64,000 nt of DNA, taken from contig OW240915.1 of the NCBI GenBank assembly GCA_933207985.1, forward strand, positions 110,907,243 to 110,971,242, given 5' to 3'. Positions 1 through 11,990 of the stretch are shown piece after piece. The translations under genes were made by a program, and so were the position numbers. The notes under the pieces are model-generated. The model saw nothing but the letters and a program-made list of their open reading frames with translations. It did not search any database and had not been told where the DNA came from. Source of the stretch: Pelobates cultripes. Lineage: Eukaryota > Chordata > Amphibia > Anura > Pelobatidae. The first letter of the stretch is position 1; each line of letters begins with the position of its first letter.

Positions 1-541
1 AGACCTCACTTGGAGTATTGTACACAGTACTGGAGACCGTATCTTCAGAAGGATATTGATACCTTAGAGAGGGTTCAGAGAAGGGCTACTAAACTGGTTC
101 ATGGATTGCGGGATAAAACTTACCAGGAAAGGTTAAAGGATCTTAACATGTATAGCTTGGAGGAAAGACGAGACAGGGGGGATATGATAGAAACATTTAA
201 ATATATAAAGGGAATCAACACAGTAAAGGAGGAGACTATATTTAAAAGAAGAAAAACTACCACAACAAGAGGACATAGTCTTAAATTAGAGGGACAAAGG
301 TTTAAAAATAATATCAGGAAGTATTACTTTACTGAGAGGGTAGTGGATGCATGGAATAGCCTTCCAGCTGAAGTGGTAGAGGTTAACACAGTAAAGGAGT
401 TTAAGCATGCGTGGGATAGGCATAAGGCTATCCTAACTATAAGATAAGACTAGGGACTAATGAAAGTATTTAGAAAATTGGGCAGACTAGATGGGCCGAA
501 TGGTTCTTATCTGCCGTCACATTCTATGTTTCTATGTTTCT
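1..541 (+). mobile_element. 3' end of a CR1-like LINE (C-terminal RT region and tail)
   Basis: Codons 10-447 encode the last 145 residues of a non-LTR retrotransposon ORF2. They include the post-RT block with VQRRATKLVHGL and the late motif VVDAWNSLPAEVV, both typical of CR1/L2-like LINEs. The stop is at 445-447. After it comes a short 3' UTR ending near 541 in repeats of ATTCTATG/TTTCTATG, the kind of 8-bp tail described for CR1 elements. The copy is cut by the window start, so its 5' extent is unknown. It is unlikely to be active here and abuts an unrelated L1 fragment at about 541. Confidence 0.85.
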
Positions 542-1790
542 ATTATCAGGGCCTTTAGATGCGGAAAAGGCCTTCGACCGCCTAAATTGGGCTTACATGA
601 CCAGGGTCTTATCACAATTCAACTTCCCTGCATCCACTATAAGAAGAATCATGGCATTGAATCAACACCCTGTGGCGAAAGTCTCCCACGGAGGGTTTTT
701 ATCCACACCATTCTCCATTACAAATGGGACCCGCCAGGGATGCCCCCTATAACCCCTTCTGTATATACTCACCCTTGAGCCTTTGGTTCAAAAGATCCGC
801 TCACACCCCAAGATATCGGGGGTCAACATACACAACAAGACGTATAGTCTAGCTCTTTTCGCAGACGACATCTTTATAGCACTGTCAGAACCGAAACGGC
901 CGGGGCGGCAGGAGACCCAGGGTGTCCTTAGCGATCCTTCAAATCACACCCCGACTGGGGTAGGTCTCCCTAATATCAAACACACCACAGAGCAGTGATA
1001 CTTTCAACAGGAATACTTCTTCATGCCCAGCCCGGCACGATCCAGTGGGTGGACATGAAAAGAGCACAAAGAACAACCCCTAATCGACTACTTGTGGACA
1101 CCCAAACGGTTTAGAATTAGACGCAATGACCTATTCCCAACAACGCAACTCACAATATCTTTATGGGATACCTTTATGGAGACTATAGGCCACAAATGTA
1201 CAATTCACACCAAATCGCCAGTCTCAGTCCTTAAAGCGATTAGTATATGACCCCACAGAGGCTTCACCGTATATATCCAAATACATTCCAGACCTGCTGG
1301 CGGTGCAACACAGCCACGGGAACATTGGAGCACCTGTGATGGTCATGCAACAGCATCCAACCTCTTTGGACTGCTGTTACCACAACATTGGGACAATTAG
1401 ACATCCTGCCTCCTGCTCCTGCTCCCAGACCGCCTGAGCCTAGGACAAAAGCAAATTACAGCCCTTACCATACTAGCTGCAAGAAACTTAATAGCACTAC
1501 ACTGGAAATCTCAGATTTGCCCCTCCCTGGCCCAGCTCCAAACCAAACTTACTCAGTTCAAAATATATAAAAGAATGGCAATAACATCCCCGTGAACAAA
1601 ACAAGAATTTGACTTGAACTGGGGGAATTGGGAGGAGGAGGTGGATGAAAGAAGAGGGACCAGACACAATAGCTAGTGAGCCACTGACAAAAGGGCAAAC
1701 CAAAAGAAAACACCATCCTTATGATTACTCTGAAGTACTATACTCTGACACTGGCAGAACTCGAATACAAAATTGACACACTACTTTGGA
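541..1790 (+). pseudogene. Decayed L1/Tx1-type LINE ORF2 fragment (RT to C-terminus)
   Basis: Translation in shifting frames gives L1-clade reverse transcriptase blocks: DAEKAFDRLNW near 555-590, ITNGTRQGCPL near 718-750, then LALFADDIFIAL near 850-885 carrying the catalytic A/DD motif. Further downstream, near 1430-1575, a frame reads like the ORF2 C-terminal region (ITALTILAARNLIALHWKS). Several frameshifts and stops break it, for example directly after RQGCPL. The endonuclease half is missing. It begins exactly where the CR1 tail ends and stops where Penelope coding sequence starts (about 1787), so it is sandwiched between other retroelements. Family level is certain, subfamily is not. Confidence 0.8.
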
Positions 1791-3209
1791 CGTGATGTCA
1801 CTATATACTAACATTCCTCATGAAATGGGCTTGAGGGCATGCCGATTCTTTCTACACAATACATCATTCAATGATCAACAGAAAAATTTCATCTTGGCCC
1901 TTCTTGAGTTCATTTTGACACATAATTATTTTACATTTAATGGCTGTTATTACCTTCAGATTTCTGGGACTGCCATGGGGACGGCCTGTGCACCCACCTA
2001 TACCAACCTATTTTTGGGATGGTGGGTGCAGCATGTCGTCATGACACCTCAATTCAGCCACTTTCATCAATACATCTTAAGTTGGCATAGATATATTGAC
2101 GACATGCTGCTCCTGTGGACAGGATCCGTCCCCATGTTTGAGGACTTTGTCAAAGCCCTTAATGATAATGACATTAATCTTAAGCTTACTTATGTGATAG
2201 ACGAACATGAGTTGATATTTCTGGATCTTAAGATCTTACTGGAACAGGATGGTACCATCCAGACTGAATTGTTTAGAAAGGCTACGTCTACTAACAGCTT
2301 ACTACACTGGGAGAGCCACCATCCCTATAGACTAAAGGCCTCAATCCCCTTTAGCCAATATTTAAGGGCAAGACGTAATTGCTCTATTGATCAAACCTTT
2401 TACAATGAATGTAAAATATTGAAATCTCGTTTTAGGGAACTTGGGTATCCCAACCAGGTTATAAAACGAGCGTTTCATCGGGTATGCAGCATTGATAGGA
2501 ATATCAGCCTTCATTTTACCAAACCTAAAAATGAAGTTAAGGCTCCCAATGCATTGCTACATTTGACCAAGGTTGGGGACCTATGTCCCAAATCCTTAAA
2601 AAGAATTGGTCAATACTTTTACATAACCCTATACTCCAACAGGTGTTACCAGCTTATCCATCTCTAACAGCATGCCGACCATTGAATTTACAGGACCAAC
2701 TTGTCCACAGCCATCTGGCATCCCCTTTACCATCTACCAGCTAGTTATCTAATACTAAGGGGACGTTCAAGTGTGGGCATTGCAAGGCCTGCCAATATAT
2801 TTTGCCCTCTAAATGTACCACGTCCACCCAAACCCAGATTAGGGTTGAGACTAATGCCTTAGTCAATTGCAGTTCTACATGATTGATCTATTTGATCACC
2901 TGTAGTTGTGGTACCCAATATATCGGTAAAACGTATCAAGAGTTTAGGCGCAGGATTCTGCAACATATCACCTCTGTCAAGAATACTGTCACCCCCACTC
3001 CAGTAGCAAGACACATTCTCAATTTCCATAATGGGGATCCGAATAATTTGAGATTCCAGGCTATTGAGAAATTGCTACCTAATCCTCGAAAGGGCGATTT
3101 TAATAAAACTCTGCTCAGGAAAGAATCACAGTGGATTTTTTCATTTAAGACCCTGGTTCCTTCGGGTCTTAACGAAGAATTCAACTATACAGCATTTATG
3201 TACCATTAA
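1786..3209 (+). pseudogene. Penelope-like element: RT plus GIY-YIG endonuclease, 5'-truncated
   Basis: 1786-2667 encodes the palm and thumb of a Penelope-type reverse transcriptase: DVMSLYTNIPH at the start, GTAMGTACAPTYTNLFLG, and the catalytic RYIDDMLLLW near 2090-2115. A frameshift near 2575 and a stop near 2745 separate it from the linker, which holds a CGHCKAC cysteine cluster near 2775. 2883-3209 encodes a GIY-YIG nuclease: IYLI...YIGKT at the start, FRRRILQH with the arginine/histidine pair, the RKESQWI glutamate and the GLNEEFNYT asparagine. The order RT-linker-GIY-YIG is that of canonical endonuclease-bearing Penelope elements (Neptune-like, judging by the linker cysteines). The N-terminal RT part is missing, so this copy cannot be functional. 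Confidence 0.9.
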
Positions 3210-4816
3210 TACTGTTAGTTATTTATACACTAACTAATGATCTCTCCTTCTTAAACCTGTTTAGGATCTGTACAACAGTCTTCTAGACTCTGAAGGCAGA
3301 TGTCTCCTCCTTTGGCACTACTTATTGTTACATATTATAAGGTTTTGGACATTATTACTTCCGTATTTATTATATATATTTTTTTGTCATACTTTTAGTA
3401 GATTATTAGTTCACTTTAGAGCTCATACAAAATCACTTTAATTGATATAGTGGCTCGCAGATATTGTTTTGATTTGATCCGTTTTATTATATGGCTATGG
3501 TGATTACTAACAGGGTTGATAAGTCAGGCTGGGTTTACATTATGTGTTATATCACCACACATCCCACCTTTTTGCTGATCCCTATTATTGGACTGTATTT
3601 TTGACAAACGTACTGAATTTACTGACATTTTTATAATTCAATTGACATAAAGTCTATTTGAAAGATTAGATAGTTCCCCTGTTTATCGGCAATGATCTGT
3701 ATTTTCTAGCCGCACGCAGCCATAATTAATTGAGCTCTGCTATTTTTATCTTCTGAGCCATCCCGGCCACCGTACTCAGTTATTTCCCGGTATTCCAGGA
3801 TATGACGTATGAGATCCAAGGGCGGGCTTTTTAAATCTAAGGCGAAACGCACGTCGGGGCTCGACGACGGTTATTAATATTTAGTTAACCAGCTGCTCTG
3901 TCTCTTGTTCTCTTGGATGTCCCCTTACCTTGATGGGTAGAGTTCGATAAAGGGATACACTCACGAGCTATTAAGGTATCCTTAGCAATTTAGACATTTG
4001 ATAATCATGCATGGATCATAGACAGACTAGTTATCGATCAGTAAACTAATAGATATACTACTTTGCTATCCACTAGTTTTCCGGTTCTCTGTTTGATAAC
4101 ATTAGGACTTTGTTTCTTTTTCTTACTTTATCTATACCAGGCGCTCTTGAAGGCACCTTTCCTACTATTTTTACGTTTATTTGTTTCATATTAAGTTTAG
4201 TTAATTTAGCACTCCGGTTTCTCTATTGATATAACCGGCATTTTATTACCAGTTACACTTTATGGATTGACAATCTGATCCCCCCTTTTTTACCGGAGAC
4301 CGGTGAACGGTGAACGGACTGGATGTGTATGGACAGGTTATGTAGTGGTATTCCCACAGGTTGCGGCTACTTACTCCGCGTTAGTTACTTCTTTTGATAC
4401 ATGGACACAATACTGTATCGGATCTGGTTATGATACATTGTTAACAACTTAAGTTGTTACACGCTGCATAGCTTTCCTAGTGGGAGTCCAATCTATTTTG
4501 CTTACTTTTGTTTTTATGTTTTTCGTTATTATTTCTCACCTTTTATTGTGTATATATTTTTGCTTGCACTGCCATAATGGACTTCTCAATTAAGTCAAGC
4601 AGTCATAGCTAGGGTATATGTGTTTTTGGTTTAATAACAAAGTATCTTCGAGATTTTTAATTATGATTAGTTTGTCCATCGTATGTTATACTTGATAGTG
4701 TTGGAACAGATTTCAGCCTCTCTTTTGTTATTATTGTTTAGGGTTACCCCCTTATCTGTTCCTATTGATACAGGGACATTGATCTTCTGGCCATTAATTT
4801 ATTTATTTCTTTACTA

Positions 4817-4866
<50 letters not shown>

Positions 4867-4936
4867 GTACACAGTATATATAAATATTAATATAATACAC
4901 ATATATTAATATAAATGTATAATAATCTCCCACAAT
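3210..4936. other. Non-coding flank of the Penelope element
   Basis: No supportable gene. The AT-rich DNA after the nuclease stop may include the Penelope 3' UTR or pseudo-LTR. Around 3815-3880 lies a GC-richer patch with GCGAAACGCACGTCGGGG, a motif seen near Penelope ends (see findings). A (TA)n microsatellite lies at about 4822-4856. The rest shows nothing recognisable. Confidence 0.5.
4822..4856. repeat. (TA)n microsatellite
   Basis: A near-perfect alternating TA run of about 35 bp, followed by TATGTATGTGTAC. Confidence 0.95.
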
Positions 4937-5288
4937 TTAAAGGACAACTGGAGTCACCCAGTCCACTTCATCTCAATGAAATGGTCTGTGTGCAGTGGTC
5001 CTGTAGGTTTATCCACACAAGGTAAAACATTGCCATTTTTCAGAAACTGCATTGTTTACCTTGAAGGGTTAAAAATGCCTCTAGTGGCTGTCACACTGAA
5101 AGCCACTAGAGGCACCTCCACCGCAATTGAAAAACTTAAATAAAGCCAACTTTTTAAAATTGTATATTTTGAAATCATTTTTATAGAGGGGGTTGGGGGG
5201 GTGGGGGGAGGCTTGATTCTATGTAGGGACAGAAACATTATAGTATTTGGAATACAGGTTTATATTCCTAACACTATAGTGTTTGTTT
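4937..5288. mobile_element. TTAA-type MITE (T2/Kolobok- or piggyBac-like), copy 1
   Basis: Starts TTAAAGGACAACTGG and ends near ACTATAGTGTTTG, a decayed form of the inverted end CTATAGTGTCCTTTAA seen in related copies. It contains the family's internal hairpin, where CCTCTAGTGGCTGTC is answered by GCCACTAGAGGC. Sister copies lie at 20283-20803 and, more diverged, near 13100, 20015, 31260 and 33490. No coding capacity. A TTAA target and TTAAAGG ends are known for amphibian T2/Kolobok MITEs; the exact superfamily is inferred. Confidence 0.7.
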
Positions 5289-6458
5289 AAAAGTATTGAT
5301 ATATATATATTTTTTTTTTAGTAGAACTTTAGTAGAAAGTATTACCCCACTAATTAGACATTTTATCCCTGTATGTTATGTTTTTGCAAGTATTTATCCA
5401 ATTGAAGTTTAAACATCTGTTTGGACTGTGATAAAAACACCTCTTCAGGCAGTGAATTCCATATCCTTATTGCTCTTACTGTAAAAAACTTTTTCTTTGC
5501 CTTAGATGACATCTCCTTTCTTCCAGCCTAAATGCATGACCTTGTGTCCTATGTACAGCCCTGTTTATAAATAGATTTCCAGATAATAGTTTGTACTGGC
5601 CCCGAATATATTTGTATAATGTTATCATATCCCCTCTGAGGCGCTGAAGACATTTAAATATTTTCACCTTTCTTCGTAACTAAAATACTCCATTCTTTTT
5701 ATGAATTTTGTAGCGTGTCTCTGCACTTTTTCTAGTGCCATGATATCCTTCTTTAGAACAGGTGCCCAAAATTGCACAGCATATTCAAGGTGTGGTCTTA
5801 CCAGCGATTTATAAAGAGGCAAAATTATACTTTCATCCCAAGAATTTATGCGCTTATTTATACATGACAAAACCTTAGCAACTGCAGATTGACATTGCAT
5901 ATTGCTATCTAGTTTTTTGTCTATAAGAATTCCCAAATCCTTCTCGTGTGTGGTTATCCCTAATTCACTACCATTTAGGGTGTAAGTTGCTTGTGCATTC
6001 TTGACCCCGAAGTGCATAACTTTGCATTTCTCTACATTACATTTCATCTGCCATTTTAGTGCCCTGTCCACCAATCTATCCAAATCCCTCTGCAGCAAAG
6101 CAATATCCTGCTCACATTTTATTACTTTACAAAGTTTTGTGTCATCTGCAAACACTGAAACATGGCTTTCAATGCCTATTTCAAGATCATTTACAAAATA
6201 TGTTAAATAGAAGCGGTCCCAAAACAGAACCCTGAGAGACACCACTTACCACTTTTGTCCAGCCTGAAAATTTACCATTAATGACAACTCATTGTACTCT
6301 ATCCTTAAGTCAATGTTCTACCCAAAAACAAGAATATTCATCTAGACCAATGTCTTTTAGTTTGAAGACTAACCTATTGTGATCCAAACCCAAGTAGATC
6401 ACATCCACTGCAACACCCTGATCTATACTTCTACTTACTTCTTTGAAGAATGCAATTA

Positions 6459-7357
6459 CCGTTTATATCTCATGTATAAGTCAAGGGCAGTTTTGTGACC
6501 AACAATTGTGAAATATGCTATGCCTCGTGGATAAGTCGAGGGTAAAACTTGGGGCTATGAAATTCTGTGATTTTAGAATTATATACACACACACACTCAT
6601 ACAAACACACACTCTGCATTCTACACACACACACTCATAAACAATCTGCTTTCTACACACACACTCATACAAACACACACACTCTGCATTATATACGCAC
6701 ACACTCTGTGTGTATATAATGCAGAGTGTGTGTGTGTTTGAATGAGTGTGTGTGTAGAATGCAGATTGTATGAGTGTGTGTGTATATAATGCAGTGTGTG
6801 TTTGTATGAGTGTGTGTGTTTGTGTGTGTGTGAACTGGGGGGAAGGAGGGCATTTTTATTATTAATTTTTTATTTTAATATTTTAAGTTTTTTTCTTTTC
6901 TTTTATTTGAATATTTAAGTTTTTTTCTTTTATTTGAATATTTTAAGTTTTTTATTTTAATAGTTTTTATTTTATTTATTTTTATTTATTTTTAATTTAA
7001 TTTAATTTTCGTCCCCCCTCCCTGCTTGTTAGCTTGCCAGGGAAGGGGGCTCTCACTCCCTGGTGGTCCAGTGGATGGGCTGTGTAGGAGGGGGGGCTGA
7101 CAGTGAGCGGTTACTTACCTTTCCTGTGGCTCCTGTCAGCTCCCTTCTCCTACGTGCAGCTCCTCTGGAGGTAAGTAACCGCTCACTGTCAGCCCCCAAC
7201 AGGACCGCCGGGCTTGTAATGAGCCCGGCGGTCCTTGTCTGTATTATGGCAATGTATGTTGCCATAATACAGACATTAACTCGAGTATAAGTCGAGTGGG
7301 GGGTTTTCAGCACAAAAAATGTGCTGAAAAACTCGACTTATACTCGAGTATATACGG
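6459..7357. mobile_element. TA-flanked hairpin-rich MITE inserted in a LINE
   Basis: Ends are inverted: CCGTTTATATCTCATGTATA at the left and TATACTCGAGTATATACGG at the right, each flanked by TA (6457-6458 and 7358-7359), as for Tc1/mariner-type insertion. The host LINE reads through on both sides, which fixes the boundaries. Inside are several hairpins: a CA/TG-repeat palindrome (about 6580-6835), a pair of arms at 7095-7121 and 7170-7196, a GGACCGCCGGGC palindrome at about 7202-7234, a palindrome around 7241-7270 and the terminal one at 7274-7345. No coding capacity. Confidence 0.75.
6580..6835. repeat. Palindromic CA/TG minisatellite
   Basis: The first half repeats ACACACACTCATACAAACAC with ACTCTGCATT units. 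The second half carries the reverse complement (AATGCAGAGTGTGTGTG). The two halves could fold into one long hairpin. Lies inside the 6459-7357 element. Confidence 0.85.
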
Positions 7358-7452
7358 TAGATGGCCTATGTTTCATAAAACCATGCTGATTATTGCTAAT
7401 AACAGTTAATAATAAGTTCTTCCCAATGAATTCCTGAATATTATCCCTTAAC

Positions 7453-10300
7453 ATTGGCAGATCCTGGGGGAGGAGGCAACGAGGCAATTGACCCTCCTCT
7501 CACCCCCCCCTCCCAGAATATAGCGAGAGAGAGGGCTTCCGATCGCCCTACTTCCCCATTGATGGGTAACGTGCAGGCTGTCGCTGCTCTGATGAGCGCC
7601 GGTGACGTCACCTGCCGGCGCTCAGCCTCAGCATGGTATTTCAGTGGGGGAGCTGCATGCAGAGTTGGCGGGTGCGGGGGTGGAGTCATCGGAGAGAAGA
7701 GTTACTAGCCTGCAAATTGCAAAACAGCTCTGCAAAAGAGCACAGGACCAGCCCAGCAATGACCAGGTGAGCTTCAATTGGCAATCATGCTGCAGTGCCA
7801 TGCTGACTGGCCATACTAATAATAGTTTACTAACTGTTACCTGTCCCCACTCCCCAGGCCCCCAGCCCAGGTGTTAGAGCCACTGGCCAGAGTCTAGAGC
7901 TTCAATTTGCATGTGGTCACGCAGGCCATTAGGCCATGGTGTCACAGTGATGGATGCACTAAAAGAGTTCACTAAAATGGCCCTAGCCCAGCCGCTTTAG
8001 CATAATTCAGCCTGAGCCTACTATCAGTGAGTGACAGTCTCTGCATGCTGCTGTCCCTAATTGAAATGGACAATGTCTGCAGCAAGAGACTGTCACTAGG
8101 TTAGACTGCTCTGCAATCAGGGAATGCTGGATTTGTCCCAAATAAAGAGGTTTCAACTAACGAGATCTAAGGACTGTCACAATAAAAGACAGAAGGCAGA
8201 GAGATTGTGTGTGTTTGTCAGAGTGTGTCTGTCAGAGTGTATGTATCTGTGTCACTGAGTGTGTTTCTCTGTGAGTGTGTCTGTCAGAGTCAGTGAGTGT
8301 GAGTGTGTGCCTGTCAGTGAGTGTGTGCTTGTTAGTGTGTGTCAAATCAGCAAGTGTGTGTATGCCTGTCAGTGAGTGTGTCTGTTTAGGTGACTGCCCC
8401 CCCCCCCCCTTTCAATCACATGGGAAAGGTATTTTTACTCTCCTCTTTTTTTCCCACGCCATTCCAGACTCACTGTGGGTTCCCACCTCCATGGCTGAGA
8501 TCATTAGTCTTGCCCTTAGGAAAGCAACGAAAGGCTATTACGCATGTACGCCTATACATAATGTTGCACCAAGATGCATTGCATAAATGCATCTCTACGG
8601 GTAGAATTAAGAGTCATGCTGAATGTAGGTGGTACACACTGTGCAGCACTGGCCCAGGAAGCACCTCCAGAGGCAGTCTGAGTGACTATCACTAGAGGCG
8701 TTACTAGGCAGCAATGTAAACACTGCCTTTTCTCTGAACCTAACCCCTGGGTCACAGCCTGCCTGCATGGAGCCCATCAGTGGCCATCTCCCTCCTATAG
8801 CCTGGTTGCTGCGGGCTGGGTGTTGGGCTTTGCATTGTTGCACCTTGCTCACAAGGGAGACTGCAGTTTAGTACATTGCCTGTTAATTTTTCCATTGCAG
8901 ACACTGTGAGCCATGCTAGCGTGATTTGTCTGAGGAGTTGATTTTGAAACACCTTAGCCTCTGTTTTCTCAGGCAGGTACACTACTTTGATAGTGTTTGT
9001 TTGAAGGTAATTATTATTATCATTATTTTTTACATTTATTGTGTTTATATTTTATAATTTAAATTCTATTCGATATTTTGTAAGCATTTTTTATGTGAAT
9101 TATTATATATATTTTTCACAGGCTGCGTTTATGTCACTGCATTTGTCTATCAATATTTGATATGCAGTAGTACATTTCTGAAGTCCTCATTCGACTTACT
9201 AATTATGGTTATATATTTTTATAGATTTTGGTATAGATTATGTGTTTCTGATTTATTTATATATTGTGCTATATAGCGGTGTCCATTTTTTGTTCTCTAG
9301 TGTCCAGACTGCCAAGTAACAGCAATTATGCAATACTGTTTATTTGGGCATTCGTCTGGAACATTTAATTTAAGGTTATGACCCTGCTTTTATCTTTTCA
9401 TATGAATCTATACATTGTCACTTAAAAGGTTTGTATAATTTCTTTTTACGTACACAGATTTCACACAGTAGCACTGTACCCTCTTGGTTTTTTTTATTAG
9501 CACACCAGTAAGACATGCTATAATAAATGTAATCCATGTCCAATAGATAAAAAATGGGTTATTTGAAATTTCTTATCCTACACTTCACTGATCATGGCTA
9601 GTTTTTTGTTTTGTTTTTTAAATATATACTATTATTTATGCGATGTTCTATGAATCCCATGAAGCATCACAGGAGACATTAGGATGCCTGAGCATCATAG
9701 GAAGTGTAGTTCACAACAAATGTCATTTCCACTGCTGTTGATTGCTTTTCCTATGATTCTCAGCCAGCATGTACAAGATTTGTCTGTTGAGCTTCTTACT
9801 AACTGTAGTTCACTGCAGGTAATTTGACAAACATTAACTGTGAACTACCATTCTGATCATGCACAGCCAGCCAAAAGTCTCCTATGATGATGCTGGCTGT
9901 TCATCATCAGGAAGGATAGTTGAATTGATATGTACTGCAATCTATGTCTGCCTATGCTGTACAACATAGACTTCTATCAGGGAAACAATTTCATTATTTC
10001 AGCTACATGGTTACTTCAACCGGGTGTACCTAGAGTGACCAATCTATTAAACACAGATGTTAAATGAGCTTTATTTGCTATCTAAAGTAGAGTACAATCT
10101 TTATTGGCAAAATTCATTACATTAGAATACAATATTAACTAACTGCATTACATTAGGCTAGCTTTATTGTGCTTTAAACAAGGTGCTGTTGCATGTAAAT
10201 TCTCATTTTAGTTTTATCATGAACTAACAATGGATGTGGGAATGATGTCCTAGCAAGCCAATTATTTAACAAGGTGTCTTTACTTCTTTAATTATAGAAA
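7453..10300. other. Intergenic repeats, no gene
   Basis: No credible coding region. 7453-7730 is GC-richer with short open frames on both strands but no recognisable protein. About 8200-8392 is TG-rich simple sequence. 8600-9000 resembles MITE ends (CACTAGAGGCG; TTTGATAGTGTTTG). 9640-9935 contains inverted bits of the type ATCATAGGAAGTGTAGTTC / GAACTAC often seen in hAT MITEs. The remainder is unique-looking AT-rich DNA. Confidence 0.5.
8200..8392. repeat. TG-rich minisatellite (GAGTGTGTCTGTCAGTGTGTG units)
   Basis: Irregular repeats of GTGAGTGTGTCTGTCA. The open frames crossing it are repeat artefacts. Confidence 0.85.
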
Positions 10301-10307
10301 CCGCAAA

Positions 10308-11990
10308 ATGAACCAGAAAATGGTGAATAGCAGGACTATTGATTCCTTCTTCAGTACTAGTGCAAAAAAGTCAAGAGGAGCACAGCCTGTACTAGAAAGC
10401 ACTTTAACTATAGAAACGGACACTAGCCTCCCTTCGTGTTCTGGTACACACGTAGAGCTAATATCTTGTAAAACTGATTCTGTGTTGCCACTGTCTGTTG
10501 ATACCCCACCTTAAACTGGTAGTATCCTAATGAATGACATTGGCACACATTTTGGGAAAACAATTGATGACTTCACCAAATGCTTGTTACTGGAAAATCC
10601 ATGGCAAGCTCCTCCTGGATATGAGCTACATTTCTCTGTTCAGAATATGACTTCCAATAATGGAGAAACTCGCTCAATTAAAACGATACTTGTCAAAACA
10701 ACATGACAGTTTTCCTTGGCTAGGATATTCAGCTGTTAAGAAGGGTTTGTTTTGCAAGTACTGTGCACTTGGAAAATTGGTAACTGAGCTCCTTACGAAT
10801 TTTAAAAAGCTTAAGGGTAAGGAAGGAGATTTGGAAGTCCCTGCAAGCCGTGTTTATCACCAGGAGAGTGTAACTGAAGGAAAAGCAGTTTTAAAAACCT
10901 ACCATTCACCTGACAATGAAATTGCCAATCAAAAAAAAAATTCACATCATCTTCAGAAGGAGAACCGAGAGCAAATTCATCCTATCGTTGAGTCCATTAT
11001 ATTCTTGGGTAGACAAAATACCTCTACTTGGCCACCGAGATGATGGCGCATTAATGGATGACTCCACTCCGGCCGTGAATGAAAGGAATTTTCGGGAATT
11101 GCTGAGATACCACGTTGCATATGGAGACAAAATGTTAGAGAAGCTCCTCCTTACTGCATCTTCACGTGCTATGTACATTTAAAAATCCACACAAAATTAT
11201 TTAATCAAGTGTTCTGATGAAATCTGCAATATCATTGTTGGTAGAATTAAAGAGGCTTGCTAATTTAGTGTAATATTTGAGGACACTACAGATTTTTCAC
11301 ATACAGAACAACTTTCACTTAACTTTAGATAGGTCTACAATGGATCGATTTGTGACAATTTTATAAAATTTGTAGATGCCTATGAATTTGCAACTCAGAG
11401 GGAGACAGGATTGGATAGTTGAGATACAGAATCAATTCTTACCGGACAGGTTTTAAGCCAGATAGTAATTCAACTAATCAAAGACCTCTCTCCCTGGACA
11501 TCACCCTTTGTGATGGCATTTGAACAGACAGATGCAGTGTTATGTATTCAGAGGTGGCTGGTGTGGTTTCTGAAATTAGACAAGTACCCAACAGTTGCAG
11601 ATGTCCTTGCTACAACCATTCCATTTCAAAGTCCTCACAAGTTTCAGCAGTTCACAAGGCAATAGCAGTGGTCAAATCAACAATTTCTTTAAAAAAAAAA
11701 AAAAAAAAAAAAGTGTAATTTTGTTTTAAAGCAGGAGTAAGGCTCTCAACTGACCTTTGTGAAACTAGATGGGTAGAGCGCCATGATTCTCTTATAAGAT
11801 TTTGAGATGGACTAGTTAAGGTGGTGAGTGCACTATCAGCAATATCTCAATGGAAATGCTCAAGCTCTATTTCATCAGCCTCTACTCATCCATTCTCTGT
11901 GCAGTGCAGAATTTCTTTTGCCTTGATTTCACTTATCAATGTTGACTTGAGATAGATTCAGAGTATAGAGATCGGTCAATTAAGAATACT
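10308..11990 (+). pseudogene. hAT-family transposase pseudogene (TTF zinc finger / DUF4371 type)
   Basis: 10308-10514 gives an N-terminal segment with RTIDSFFSTSAKKSRGA, a motif common at the start of ZMYM1-like hAT transposases. 10555-10790 reads as a TTF-type zinc-finger domain in mixed frames (ENPWQAPPGY, FPWLGYSAVKKGLFCKYCALG). 10940-11180 gives the DUF4371 core (LLGHRDDGALMDDS, NERNFRELLRYHVAYGD). Fragments continue to about 11990, including a broken tryptophan/arginine motif near 11765 (CETRW-like). Stops and frameshifts occur throughout and an A-tract of about 22 lies at 11690-11712. Inactive. It could be an exapted host gene only if the reading frame were intact, and it is not. Confidence 0.8.

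Larger units (their letters stand above)
5311..7452 (-). pseudogene. CR1-like LINE, 5'-truncated, split by a MITE
   Basis: Read on the minus strand, 6245-5664 gives RT palm and thumb with FADDTKLCKV, LGILIDKKLD and VRPHLEYAVQFWAPVL. 5667-5476 continues the C-terminal block in another frame (RGDMITLYKYIRGQYKLLSG). The 3' UTR runs to an A-tail at 5311-5320 (T-run on the plus strand). Upstream RT sequence continues to 6458, is interrupted by the element at 6459-7357, and resumes at 7360-7452 with sequence that also occurs uninterrupted at 48876-48944. Frameshifts are present, for example before the first residue of the main block. It belongs to the same LINE family as the fragments at 46145 and 48830. 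Confidence 0.85.

Noticed and set aside
8752..8982. Possible small gene around 8.6-9.0 kb
   Set aside because: Overlapping frames on both strands without similarity, within MITE-like sequence.
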